Of a DNA stretch of 5,681 bases, positions 1 through 4,812 are shown one piece after another. This DNA comes from Planctomycetota bacterium (GTDB taxonomy: Bacteria > Planctomycetota > Phycisphaerae > Sedimentisphaerales > Anaerobacaceae): the NCBI GenBank assembly GCA_017885385.1, contig JAFNGF010000300.1, positions 3,751-9,431 on the forward strand. The letters run 5' to 3'. The notes beneath the pieces were generated by a model. That model was not told the origin of the DNA and made no database searches. It saw only the letters and a program-made list of their open reading frames with translations. How positions within the stretch are numbered: position 1 is the stretch's first letter; each line of letters opens with the position of its first letter. Position numbers and translations under genes: made by a program.

Positions 1-939
1 GCTACGTTCGCTTGTCTGGGTTCGCTGGTACTCTGGTCGCTTGGGCCGAACTTCATAAAATACCTGACCGGGCACGTCGATCTGTGGACGCAGAATGTGC
101 TGCGGTACTCAGTGGCTTGTCTGTTTTGGCTGCCGTTTCTATTGTTCCGCCTGAAGACAAAGCGTATCGAAACAAGTGTCTGGCGAAGGGCGCTTTTACC
201 CAGCGGCGCCAATATTGCCTTCCAGAGTTTGTGGGCGGCGGCATTTTATTATATCGATCCCGCTTTTATGGTCCTGCTCAACAAATCCTCAGTCATTTGG
301 ATCGCCGGTTTCTCGCTGATATTTTTTGTCGATGAGAGGTCGCTGGCTCGCAGCAGATATTTCTGGGGCGGCTTGATTCTTTCTATGGTCGGCGTGATCG
401 GCGTTATCTACTTTAAGCAAGACTTCGCCGCGCATGGGACCAGGACGGGCGTTATCATTGGCTTGGTGACATCGCTTATGTGGGCGGCGTACACGCTTTC
501 GGTCAAGATAGCTTTTAGGGACATCGACTCTCGCAGCGGCTTTTCGGTGATAAGTATTTATACAGTGATAGGGCTTTTTGCGCTTGGGCTGATGTTTGGC
601 AGATTAAGCGATTGCCTAAAGATGCCTGCCTGGCCCTGGGCCTGTGTGGTGATTTCCGGCGTTGCAAGTATAGCAGTATCTCACGTTTTTTATTACACGG
701 CCATAAAACGTATTGGAGCGACAGTTCCTGCTCTGGTAGTTTTGGCGCAGCCATTTGCGGTTTTTGCGATTTCTCGTGTCGTCTTTGGCGAAACGTTGAC
801 TGGGCTTCAGCTATTGTTCGGCCTGGTTTTGGTGGCTGGTTCCGCCCTTGCTATCTGGGCCCAGCGGCACTTGAAGCGTGAATCGTCCATTCTCCGTAGC
901 AGCCCCGACTTTTCGGGGGCTACTGCGAAGGATGAATGA
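1..939 (+). CDS. EamA/DMT-family membrane transporter, 5'-truncated by the window edge
   Basis: An inner-membrane permease of the drug/metabolite transporter superfamily (two EamA repeats, about ten helices). These usually export or exchange small metabolites; the substrate cannot be read from sequence. The frame is open from base 1, so the start lies upstream. The GTG at 97 is internal, because the residues before it already form helix 1 (SLVLWSLGPNFIKYL). Of 312 visible residues, repeat 1 covers about 1-138, including the SSVIWIAGFSLIFFVDER segment and a GG-rich helix (GGLILSMVGVIGVIYF). Repeat 2 covers about 150-288 and ends in the typical YYTAIKRIGA...VLAQPF...FGETLT...LVLVAGSALAIWAQ signature. 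Family members are about 290-310 residues, so only some 5-15 residues are missing. The tail after the last helix is short and polar (RHLKRESSILRSSPDFSGATAKDE). No operon partner is visible: a repeat-filled gap and an opposite-strand gene follow. Family assignment is secure. Confidence 0.9.
   Translation, partial: ATFACLGSLVLWSLGPNFIKYLTGHVDLWTQNVLRYSVACLFWLPFLLFRLKTKRIETSVWRRALLPSGANIAFQSLWAAAFYYIDPAFMVLLNKSSVIWIAGFSLIFFVDERSLARSRYFWGGLILSMVGVIGVIYFKQDFAAHGTRTGVIIGLVTSLMWAAYTLSVKIAFRDIDSRSGFSVISIYTVIGLFALGLMFGRLSDCLKMPAWPWACVVISGVASIAVSHVFYYTAIKRIGATVPALVVLAQPFAVFAISRVVFGETLTGLQLLFGLVLVAGSALAIWAQRHLKRESSILRSSPDFSGATAKDE
896..923 (+). other. GC-rich stem-loop inside the 3' end of the transporter gene
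   Basis: GTAGC (896-900) pairs with GCTAC (919-923). After a two-base bulge, CCCCGA (903-908) pairs with TCGGGG (913-918), closing a four-base loop. The hairpin ends 14 nt before the stop codon and is not followed by a T-run, so it is not a canonical intrinsic terminator. It may slow transcription or protect the 3' end of the mRNA, or it may be the edge of the repeat-derived DNA that follows. Confidence 0.35.
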
Positions 940-956
940 CTCGTTCCCCGTCGCTC

Positions 957-1102
957 GTCATTCCCGCGAAAGGTTGTCATTCCTGCCCCGTATCATGGTA
1001 CGGGATAAACTCCAGCAGAAATCCATTACCTTGTCATTGCGAGGCCGACAGGCGGAAGCAATCCGCGAAGCGTCGCAAGGTTGCCAAAAGCAACCGTGGC
1101 GA
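957..1102. repeat. Cluster of dispersed intergenic repeat fragments (GTCATTCC / GTCATTGCGAGG class)
   Basis: Three units begin with GTCATT: GTCATTCCCGCGAAAGG (957-973), GTCATTCCTGCC (976-987) and GTCATTGCGAGG (1033-1044). Each has partner bases that can fold. CCCGTA (987-992) pairs with TACGGG (999-1004). ATTGC (1036-1040) pairs with GCAAT (1058-1062) around GCC-GACA-GGC. GGTTGC (1079-1084) pairs with GCAACC (1090-1095). Sequences of this style ('cattcccgcgaaag...', 'cattgcgagg...gaagcaatc') are familiar from memory as high-copy intergenic repeats in several bacterial phyla. Short open frames crossing this stretch (878-1121) read as translated repeat, not as genes. Copy number in this genome cannot be seen here. 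Confidence 0.6.
1073..1102 (-). terminator. Possible terminator hairpin downstream of the 1133-1924 gene
   Basis: The perfect 6-bp stem GGTTGC/GCAACC (1079-1084, 1090-1095) has a 5-nt loop and is extended by TCGC/GCGA (1073-1076, 1099-1102) across a small internal loop. It begins about 30 nt past the stop of the minus-strand gene, a sensible place for a 3' end. No U-tract follows on either strand. It also belongs to the repeat cluster, so the position may be coincidental. Confidence 0.2.
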
Positions 1103-1132
1103 TCTTAAGGGAAAATGGTAGTACTTCTATAT

Positions 1133-1924
1133 CTACCCCAAGTAGTGAAAAATTGTAACCAGCGCTGCAAGAAAACCCACAATAGCAGCGATAATCTTCA
1201 ATATTTTCTTAACACCTCCGCTCTTTTTCTCTCTGGTTACTGTTTGCTTTTGAATAGATGAATCATGTCCTATCTGAAGATTTTCGGCTTGGATGTCTCC
1301 TGATATGTTTACATTGATGGTAGCCTTTTGCCCTATTTCTGCTTGGTATTGTTGTGATTCAACTTCTTTTCTCTCCTGGCGTTCGAACTGCGACTTCAAA
1401 GCTTCTAAGACATCTATCGTGTCGCGAACCTGATACGAAAAGTTGTCTTTATCCAAGAAAGGATAGTAATTCCTGATATGTCCTTTCCAGTCCACAGCAA
1501 GCAAGCTGTTTTTTACTCTGGGAAATTGCAGTAGTGGTTCTCCAACAGCCAGGAGTAAATGGTCTATACTTTTCAGCACCTCGTCGGTTTGCCTTTTCGC
1601 TTCATCAACCGCATTGGCATAAGTAGGGTCTTTCTCATAGTACTTTTTTTCTGCAATTTCTGTGACACGGTTTTCATACTGTTGCTGGATTTCTTTATCT
1701 TTGCTCTTGCTGGGTTTTCGTGCCGGGTTGTTTCCACCGGGCCTTAGCGTAAACCCGCATTGCCATTTTTTTAGGTGTTCATCCAGTTCTTGCCTGGCTT
1801 GATCTAAGGATTGTTCCCATAATTCGTTGTCTTTCGCTGGCAACTCTGGTCTAAGCAGTGCTTCCAGTTGGTGAAACTGACCCAAGAGTTTGTTAATGTC
1901 CTCTGTTGTTACGCCAGTGGTCAT
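1133..1924 (-). CDS. Hypothetical C-terminally membrane-anchored helical protein
   Basis: A 263-residue protein that I do not recognise. Residues 1-55 are helical and highly charged (LLGQFHQLEALLRPEL, then SLDQARQELDEHLKKW). Residues 60-95 are a basic, low-complexity linker (NPARKPSKSKDKEIQQQYENR). Residues 100-190 are again mostly helical, ending in a charged, coiled-coil-like stretch (EALKSQFERQERKEVESQQYQ). Residues 200-228 switch to a beta-like pattern (ATINVNISGDIQAENLQIGH), followed by a basic stretch (REKKSGGVKK). One hydrophobic helix at about 240-262 (ILKIIAAIVGFLAALVTIFHYLG) ends the protein. There is no signal peptide, so a tail-anchored protein with its bulk in the cytoplasm is likely. 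ATG at 1924 is supported by AAAGGTG 10 nt upstream. The gene is AT-richer than the flanking transporter and sulfatase and diverges from the 2055-2996 operon. Function unknown. Confidence 0.8.
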   Translation of the reverse strand: MTTGVTTEDINKLLGQFHQLEALLRPELPAKDNELWEQSLDQARQELDEHLKKWQCGFTLRPGGNNPARKPSKSKDKEIQQQYENRVTEIAEKKYYEKDPTYANAVDEAKRQTDEVLKSIDHLLLAVGEPLLQFPRVKNSLLAVDWKGHIRNYYPFLDKDNFSYQVRDTIDVLEALKSQFERQERKEVESQQYQAEIGQKATINVNISGDIQAENLQIGHDSSIQKQTVTREKKSGGVKKILKIIAAIVGFLAALVTIFHYLG

Positions 1925-1934
1925 GTTTTAACAA

Positions 1935-1941
1935 CACCTTT
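1935..1941 (-). promoter_or_regulatory. Ribosome binding site of the tail-anchored protein gene
   Basis: On the minus strand AAAGGTG lies 10 nt before the ATG at 1924-1922. It is the only good Shine-Dalgarno match in this leader and fixes the start. Confidence 0.55.
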
Positions 1942-1978
1942 AATTCCCCACTTGTAAATCCATGAGACGTGTTTATTT

Positions 1979-2044
1979 TATCGGCAATTGGTTTGCCCTA
2001 AATAACGGACTTTCTGCTCAATTTAGGGCTGTTTTTGGCCGATA
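1979..2044. promoter_or_regulatory. 66-nt imperfect palindrome between divergent genes
   Basis: Outer arms TATCGGC (1979-1985) and GCCGATA (2038-2044) are perfect 7-bp complements. Inner arms GCCCTAAAT (1995-2003) and ATTTAGGGC (2021-2029) are perfect 9-bp complements around a 17-nt loop. The two stems share one axis, separated by unpaired internal segments (1986-1994 and 2030-2037), so the DNA or RNA can form one long interrupted hairpin. It lies between the minus-strand start at 1924 and the plus-strand start at about 2055, where promoters for both directions are expected. A weak plus-strand promoter candidate (TTGTAA 1952-1957, 16 nt, TATTTT 1974-1979) abuts its left edge. It could be an operator, a structured 5' leader of the small membrane-protein gene, or an inserted hairpin element. 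The pairing is certain; the role is not. Confidence 0.5.
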
Positions 2045-2054
2045 TTCTAATAAA

Positions 2055-2411
2055 ATGGGTTCAGAAATGACAAAGTTAGAATCCAAATCAGATCCGTTTC
2101 ATTCTTGGAACACTATTCGTCAATTTCTTGATGTCATTCGACACGTTATTATTATTACCGCTACGATAATGACTATCTACTTCTTATGGAAAATTCATTG
2201 GTTGTTAGCAATAGTTGTGGTTTTCTCTACTTATATCTTACTCGTAAATGTTTTCGGCTTCCTAACGTTACCTCTGTACGCTCTTATAGCATATGGTTGG
2301 TCTTCTCTCACTCCTGAGGGAAAAGCTATGTCTGAAAAGTGGAAACGTCTCGAGAAAGGAGAAACAGAGCCTTTAAGGGAACTAGCAAAGCGTACTGGAA
2401 AGGAGCATTAG
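2055..2411 (+). CDS. Small hypothetical integral membrane protein
   Basis: A 118-residue protein if started at the ATG at 2055. An in-frame ATG at 1962 would give 149 residues and one at 2067 gives 114. I prefer 2055 or 2067: the extra 31 residues from 1962 would be encoded by the 66-nt palindrome, look like translated non-coding DNA, and have no Shine-Dalgarno. Neither internal start has a strong site either (GGGT lies 6 nt before 2067). Counting from 2055, a polar N-terminus (TKLESKSDPFHSWNTIRQFLDVIR) is followed by hydrophobic helices at about 30-46 (HVIIITATIMTIYFLW) and 50-80 (LLAIVVVFSTYILLVNVFGFLTLPLYALIAY, one long or two short). A charged cytoplasmic-type tail (SEKWKRLEKGETEPLRELAKRTGKEH) ends it. 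The gene is visibly AT-rich. Its stop is 3 nt before the next start, so the two genes are almost certainly co-transcribed. No family recognised. Confidence 0.7.
   Translation: MGSEMTKLESKSDPFHSWNTIRQFLDVIRHVIIITATIMTIYFLWKIHWLLAIVVVFSTYILLVNVFGFLTLPLYALIAYGWSSLTPEGKAMSEKWKRLEKGETEPLRELAKRTGKEH
2399..2405 (+). promoter_or_regulatory. Ribosome binding site of the 2415-2996 gene
   Basis: AAAGGAG sits 9 nt before the ATG at 2415, inside the last codons of the upstream membrane-protein gene. It is the strongest Shine-Dalgarno in the block and supports co-translation of the pair. Confidence 0.65.
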
Positions 2412-2414
2412 CGT

Positions 2415-2996
2415 ATGGGTTTGTTCAGTAAATCAAGAATCGAAGGTGAGGAGCTTCGGAGATGTCTGGATTACTATGAAGCGGAATTGATGGTTACCAA
2501 CTTCCAGACAAGGGAGGCAGATTTGTTCAACAATACCTTGGTCAAGTATTTGAACTCCATAACAGAAGATCCGGTGGCTGCTGTCGAAGTGTGCAAGGCT
2601 GCCAATCGACTTGTGCAAGCTGCACACGAAGTGATTATGCGGCATGAAACAATACAGCCTATCCCTGACGCAGCTCTGTCAATGCGCTGTGCCTGGAGTG
2701 TTACGTTCCTATCTCTAAAAGCTTGGGCAGAAGCCACTTTGTCTGCTATGGAAGCGTTAGCTAATGGCATGACACCGGACTACGCTTATGTCCAGCATCT
2801 TCTTGGGGAGAACCAGGTAGTGCAACGTAAGGCACAAGAAGAGGACAAGAGATTCCTGAGACGACTCAAAGTAGCAGCGGCCGAAATCAACAAAATACTA
2901 AGTAGGATAAATGATGACGCAGCGACTGACGATTGGGAGCCAAAACCAAGTTGCTACAATTTCACCGAAGCGGTCAAAACTCCTCAAAAAGTATGA
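2415..2996 (+). CDS. Hypothetical soluble helical protein, second gene of a two-gene operon
   Basis: A 193-residue protein that I cannot place in a family. It begins MGLFSKSRIEGEELRRCLDYYEAELMV and is predicted by eye to be nearly all alpha-helical: amphipathic helices at about 10-28, 30-48, 54-78 (PVAAVEVCKAANRLVQAAHEVI), 85-117 (AALSMRCAWSVTFLSLKAWAEATLSAMEAL) and 120-168. The last of these contains a strongly basic/acidic run (QRKAQEEDKRFLRRLKVAAAEINKIL). The C-terminus (DDAATDDWEPKPSCYNFTEAVKTPQKV) is polar and probably disordered. There is no signal peptide or obvious membrane span, so it is likely cytoplasmic. The start is fixed by AAAGGAG 9 nt upstream. The 3-nt gap to the preceding small membrane-protein gene suggests the two act together, perhaps as a membrane anchor and a soluble partner; that is inference. 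The gene is real; the function is unknown. Confidence 0.8.
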   Translation: MGLFSKSRIEGEELRRCLDYYEAELMVTNFQTREADLFNNTLVKYLNSITEDPVAAVEVCKAANRLVQAAHEVIMRHETIQPIPDAALSMRCAWSVTFLSLKAWAEATLSAMEALANGMTPDYAYVQHLLGENQVVQRKAQEEDKRFLRRLKVAAAEINKILSRINDDAATDDWEPKPSCYNFTEAVKTPQKV

Positions 2997-3207
2997 AAGC
3001 TAAAAGGCGCAATGACCTGCAAAAATAGATTCCTCGGCTGGCGATGGCGTAATGAAGCGTCAAGCAACCGCGGTCTGCGGAAAGACAAGCACATCTTATA
3101 GCCGCTATATTTACAACGGCAGAAACCAAAACTGTCCGATAAAGTCCTCAAATAAAAGCAGAAACTTTGAAAATACGCCAAAGCTGATATTTTTACCGGT
3201 TTTTTCC
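2997..3207. other. Gene-free stretch after the hypothetical operon
   Basis: No convincing gene. A 65-codon open frame on the minus strand (3181-2984) has no Shine-Dalgarno, overlaps the end of the 2415-2996 gene, and has a composition typical of translated non-coding DNA. Short pairings are present: CCGC/GCGG (3068-3071, 3077-3080), GCCG/CGGC (3101-3104, 3117-3120) and the 13-bp palindrome at 3097-3109. No clear intrinsic terminator for the upstream operon is visible. The stretch could be a dispersed intergenic repeat, which cannot be judged from one copy. Confidence 0.5.
3097..3109. promoter_or_regulatory. 13-bp palindrome TATAGCCGCTATA
   Basis: TATAGC and GCTATA are perfect 6-bp arms around a single central C. 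The size and symmetry suit a dimeric regulator site, about 100 nt upstream of the TTGATT/TATAAT promoter. The GCCG of its right half can alternatively pair with CGGC at 3117-3120. A single copy in the window is weak evidence. Confidence 0.25.
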
Positions 3208-3236
3208 TTGATTTGAGGGGTAGAAAACCATATAAT
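3208..3236 (+). promoter_or_regulatory. Sigma70-type promoter for the methylthiotransferase transcript
   Basis: TTGATT (3208-3213) as -35 and TATAAT (3231-3236) as -10 are separated by exactly 17 nt. The -10 is a perfect consensus and the -35 matches at TTGA. Transcription would begin near 3243, leaving a leader of about 190 nt before the ATG at 3435. It is the best promoter-like sequence I found in the window. It may instead drive a small RNA encoded within the leader. Confidence 0.5.
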
Positions 3237-3360
3237 ACATCTAACTGGGGGCGGTTCAGAAACGCTGATAAACATTCACAAGCGGGGGTAGCTGCCTTTT
3301 TGAATTCGTGTGTTTTGACTTTTCATCTGGGCGCAGCAACTTAGTGATAAACATTAATTT

Positions 3361-3420
3361 CGTCCGTCATCGGCCATCCATCGGCTCATAAAGGACGATG
3401 GACGAGGCACAATGGACAAG
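3361..3420. repeat. Degenerate short repeat with ATGGAC / CATCGG units
   Basis: ATGGACGAG (3398-3406) and ATGGACAAG (3412-3420) are a 14-nt-period direct repeat. CATCGG occurs twice (3368-3373, 3379-3384). TCCATCG (3377-3383) is the exact complement of CGATGGA (3396-3402), so the stretch can fold into a short hairpin. It ends just before the ribosome binding site of the methylthiotransferase. It looks like low-complexity intergenic repeat DNA. Confidence 0.4.
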
Positions 3421-3422
3421 TC

Positions 3423-3430
3423 GGGGGGTG
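3423..3430 (+). promoter_or_regulatory. G-rich ribosome binding site of the methylthiotransferase gene
   Basis: GGGGGGTG lies just upstream of the ATG at 3435, the G-run ending 6 nt before it. It is an unusual G-run form of the Shine-Dalgarno. It supports this start even though it adds about 28 residues before the usual N-terminus of the family. Confidence 0.45.
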
Positions 3431-3434
3431 ACAG

Positions 3435-4775
3435 ATGATTTTATTACAGGCCGAACGCCAAGAAAGAAATGTCACCGGATTTGAGCAAAACACCTGCATT
3501 AAGCAAATCCGCAGCAAGAAAGTATGCGTCATCACGAATGGATGCCCGGAGAACCGCATTGATTGCGCCAGGATACAGACATTCTTGAGTGACAATAGCC
3601 ATATCATCACGGACGACTACAAGGATGCCGACGTCATCGTTTTCAATGCTTGCGGACTTACCGAAAGCTCCCAGGAGGATTCAATAAAAATAGTAAGATT
3701 CATACAGGCTAACAAGCAGCCATCTGCTGAGCTTGTCGTGTGCGGGTGTCTGCCTAGAATAAATATGTCCCGCCTGAGACAGGTGCACCAGGGTTTCACT
3801 TTCGAGCATGATGTGGAGCAGCTTACCGAGGTTATCGAAACACAAACAAGTCCAGAGGATGCTTACGCTAACCACTTGGCGCCCTGGACAGACATCGCAT
3901 CCATCCAGAGGCGGCGCATTCCGAATTTAAGAAAGGTTACGAGCCTTATGTCGATAAAAGAAAGGCTGACAGCATCCTATTACAGACGTCTCGAACAGAC
4001 AATCAACGTCTTTAGACCAGGCAGTTTCTGCATCAAGGTATCGACCGGCTGTCTGAACGCCTGTTCTTACTGTGCAGTCAGGATCTCGCGTGGAAGGCTT
4101 AGAAGCAAACCTATTGACAGGGTCATCGAGGAGTTTGAGCAAGGCCTGGCAATGGATTACACCGAGTTTGCACTGCTGGGAACCGACGTGGGAGCATACG
4201 GCAGAGATCAGGGCGTCACCTTAGCTGACTTACTTAGAGAGATGGTGGAGATTCCGGGCGATTACACAATCAGGCTTCGAAATATCCAGCCGAAGTTTTT
4301 GATTGAGATGATGCCCGAACTCCAGCAGATTCTCGGAAGCGGCAAGATTCCGTACCTTAGCTCGGCTGCACAATCGGGCAGCGATCGGATCCTGGAGCTG
4401 ATGAGAAGAGGTTATCGAATAGAGGACTATAAGCGTGCAATTCTTACCTTAAAAAGCCAGTTCCCGGCGTTACAAATACGCACTCAGATTATGGTAGGCT
4501 TCCCGGGCGAGACAGAGGACGAATTCCAGGATACACTACGTCTGCTTGACGAGGTGAATTTTGATTTTGTTGAGGTATATATGTTCCAGCCCAGGCCCGG
4601 CACAGAAGCGGCAAGAATGAAAGACCAAATTCCTCAGAAAGTCAGCAGGCGCAGATACCATAAGGCGTACATGAAGTCACTACCTCGTCGAGTCAGTAAA
4701 ACAGCTTGCTGCGCAGATGATCCCCCGCGTATCCCAGAGCTGCAAACTGAACAACGGCATCTTGTACAGGCGTAA
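3435..4775 (+). CDS. TRAM-less radical-SAM methylthiotransferase (MiaB/RimO superfamily)
   Basis: A cytoplasmic iron-sulfur enzyme of the superfamily that inserts a methylthio group into tRNA bases or, for RimO, a ribosomal-protein aspartate. It has 446 residues. The N-terminal UPF0004 domain (about 30-135) has the three auxiliary-cluster cysteines: Cys37 (TNGCPEN), Cys73 (NACG) and Cys105 (CGCLP). The radical-SAM domain (about 198-395) has CLNACSYC with Cys206, Cys210 and Cys213, then SRGRLRSKP, LLGTDVGAYGRD, AAQSGSDRILELMRRGY, QIMVGFPGETEDEF and FQPRPGTEAARM. The usual C-terminal TRAM domain (about 60 residues) is missing: only about 50 residues follow the radical-SAM core. The last ~32 codons look unlike the rest: 11 of 32 end in G/C, against 24 of 32 in the +1 frame, so a frameshift near 4674-4680 is possible. 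A 28-residue extension precedes the usual start. Signatures mix MiaB, RimO and MtaB features, so the substrate is not assigned. It is a single gene, convergent with the sulfatase. Confidence 0.88.
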   Translation: MILLQAERQERNVTGFEQNTCIKQIRSKKVCVITNGCPENRIDCARIQTFLSDNSHIITDDYKDADVIVFNACGLTESSQEDSIKIVRFIQANKQPSAELVVCGCLPRINMSRLRQVHQGFTFEHDVEQLTEVIETQTSPEDAYANHLAPWTDIASIQRRRIPNLRKVTSLMSIKERLTASYYRRLEQTINVFRPGSFCIKVSTGCLNACSYCAVRISRGRLRSKPIDRVIEEFEQGLAMDYTEFALLGTDVGAYGRDQGVTLADLLREMVEIPGDYTIRLRNIQPKFLIEMMPELQQILGSGKIPYLSSAAQSGSDRILELMRRGYRIEDYKRAILTLKSQFPALQIRTQIMVGFPGETEDEFQDTLRLLDEVNFDFVEVYMFQPRPGTEAARMKDQIPQKVSRRRYHKAYMKSLPRRVSKTACCADDPPRIPELQTEQRHLVQA

Positions 4776-4812
4776 ATATGGTGGCGGTTGCTTTGACTTC
4801 TGCGGCCTTTTC

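Larger units (their letters stand above)
3243..3434 (+). other. Long 5' leader of the methylthiotransferase gene
   Basis: About 190 nt between the predicted transcription start and the gene. It contains the direct repeat TGATAAACATT at 3266-3276 and 3345-3355 (79-nt period), the complementary pair GCTGC/GCAGC (3291-3295, 3333-3337) and a T-run after GGTAGCTGCC (3287-3296). I see no match to riboswitch consensus motifs I know (cobalamin, SAM, GEMM, T-box). The length and repeated element leave room for a regulatory RNA or repressor sites. Confidence 0.3.

Noticed and set aside
957..1102. CRISPR array
   Set aside because: The GTCATT units are not evenly spaced, differ in sequence after the first bases, and there are no cas genes.
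878..1121. Two short plus-strand open frames (76 and 61 codons) after the transporter
   Set aside because: They read through the GTCATTCC/GTCATTGCGAGG repeat fragments, overlap each other in different frames and have no ribosome binding site.
1979..2044. Integron attC site
   Set aside because: The size fits an imperfect palindrome, but the arms lack the RYYYAAC/GTTRRRY core boxes and no integrase or cassette array is present.
2984..3181. A 65-codon minus-strand open frame
   Set aside because: No Shine-Dalgarno, overlaps the end of the 2415-2996 gene, no domain or signal, and a composition typical of non-coding sequence. A dispersed repeat remains possible.
3398..3438. Small upstream open frames before the methylthiotransferase (ATG at 3398, 28 codons; ATG at 3412, 8 codons ending in ATGA overlap), considered as a leader or precursor peptide
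   Set aside because: No suitably spaced ribosome binding site, sequence derived from the ATGGAC repeat, and no leader/core peptide character.
4776..4812. Bidirectional terminator between the convergent genes
   Set aside because: The 37-nt gap has no inverted repeat long enough to call a stem and no T-run after one.
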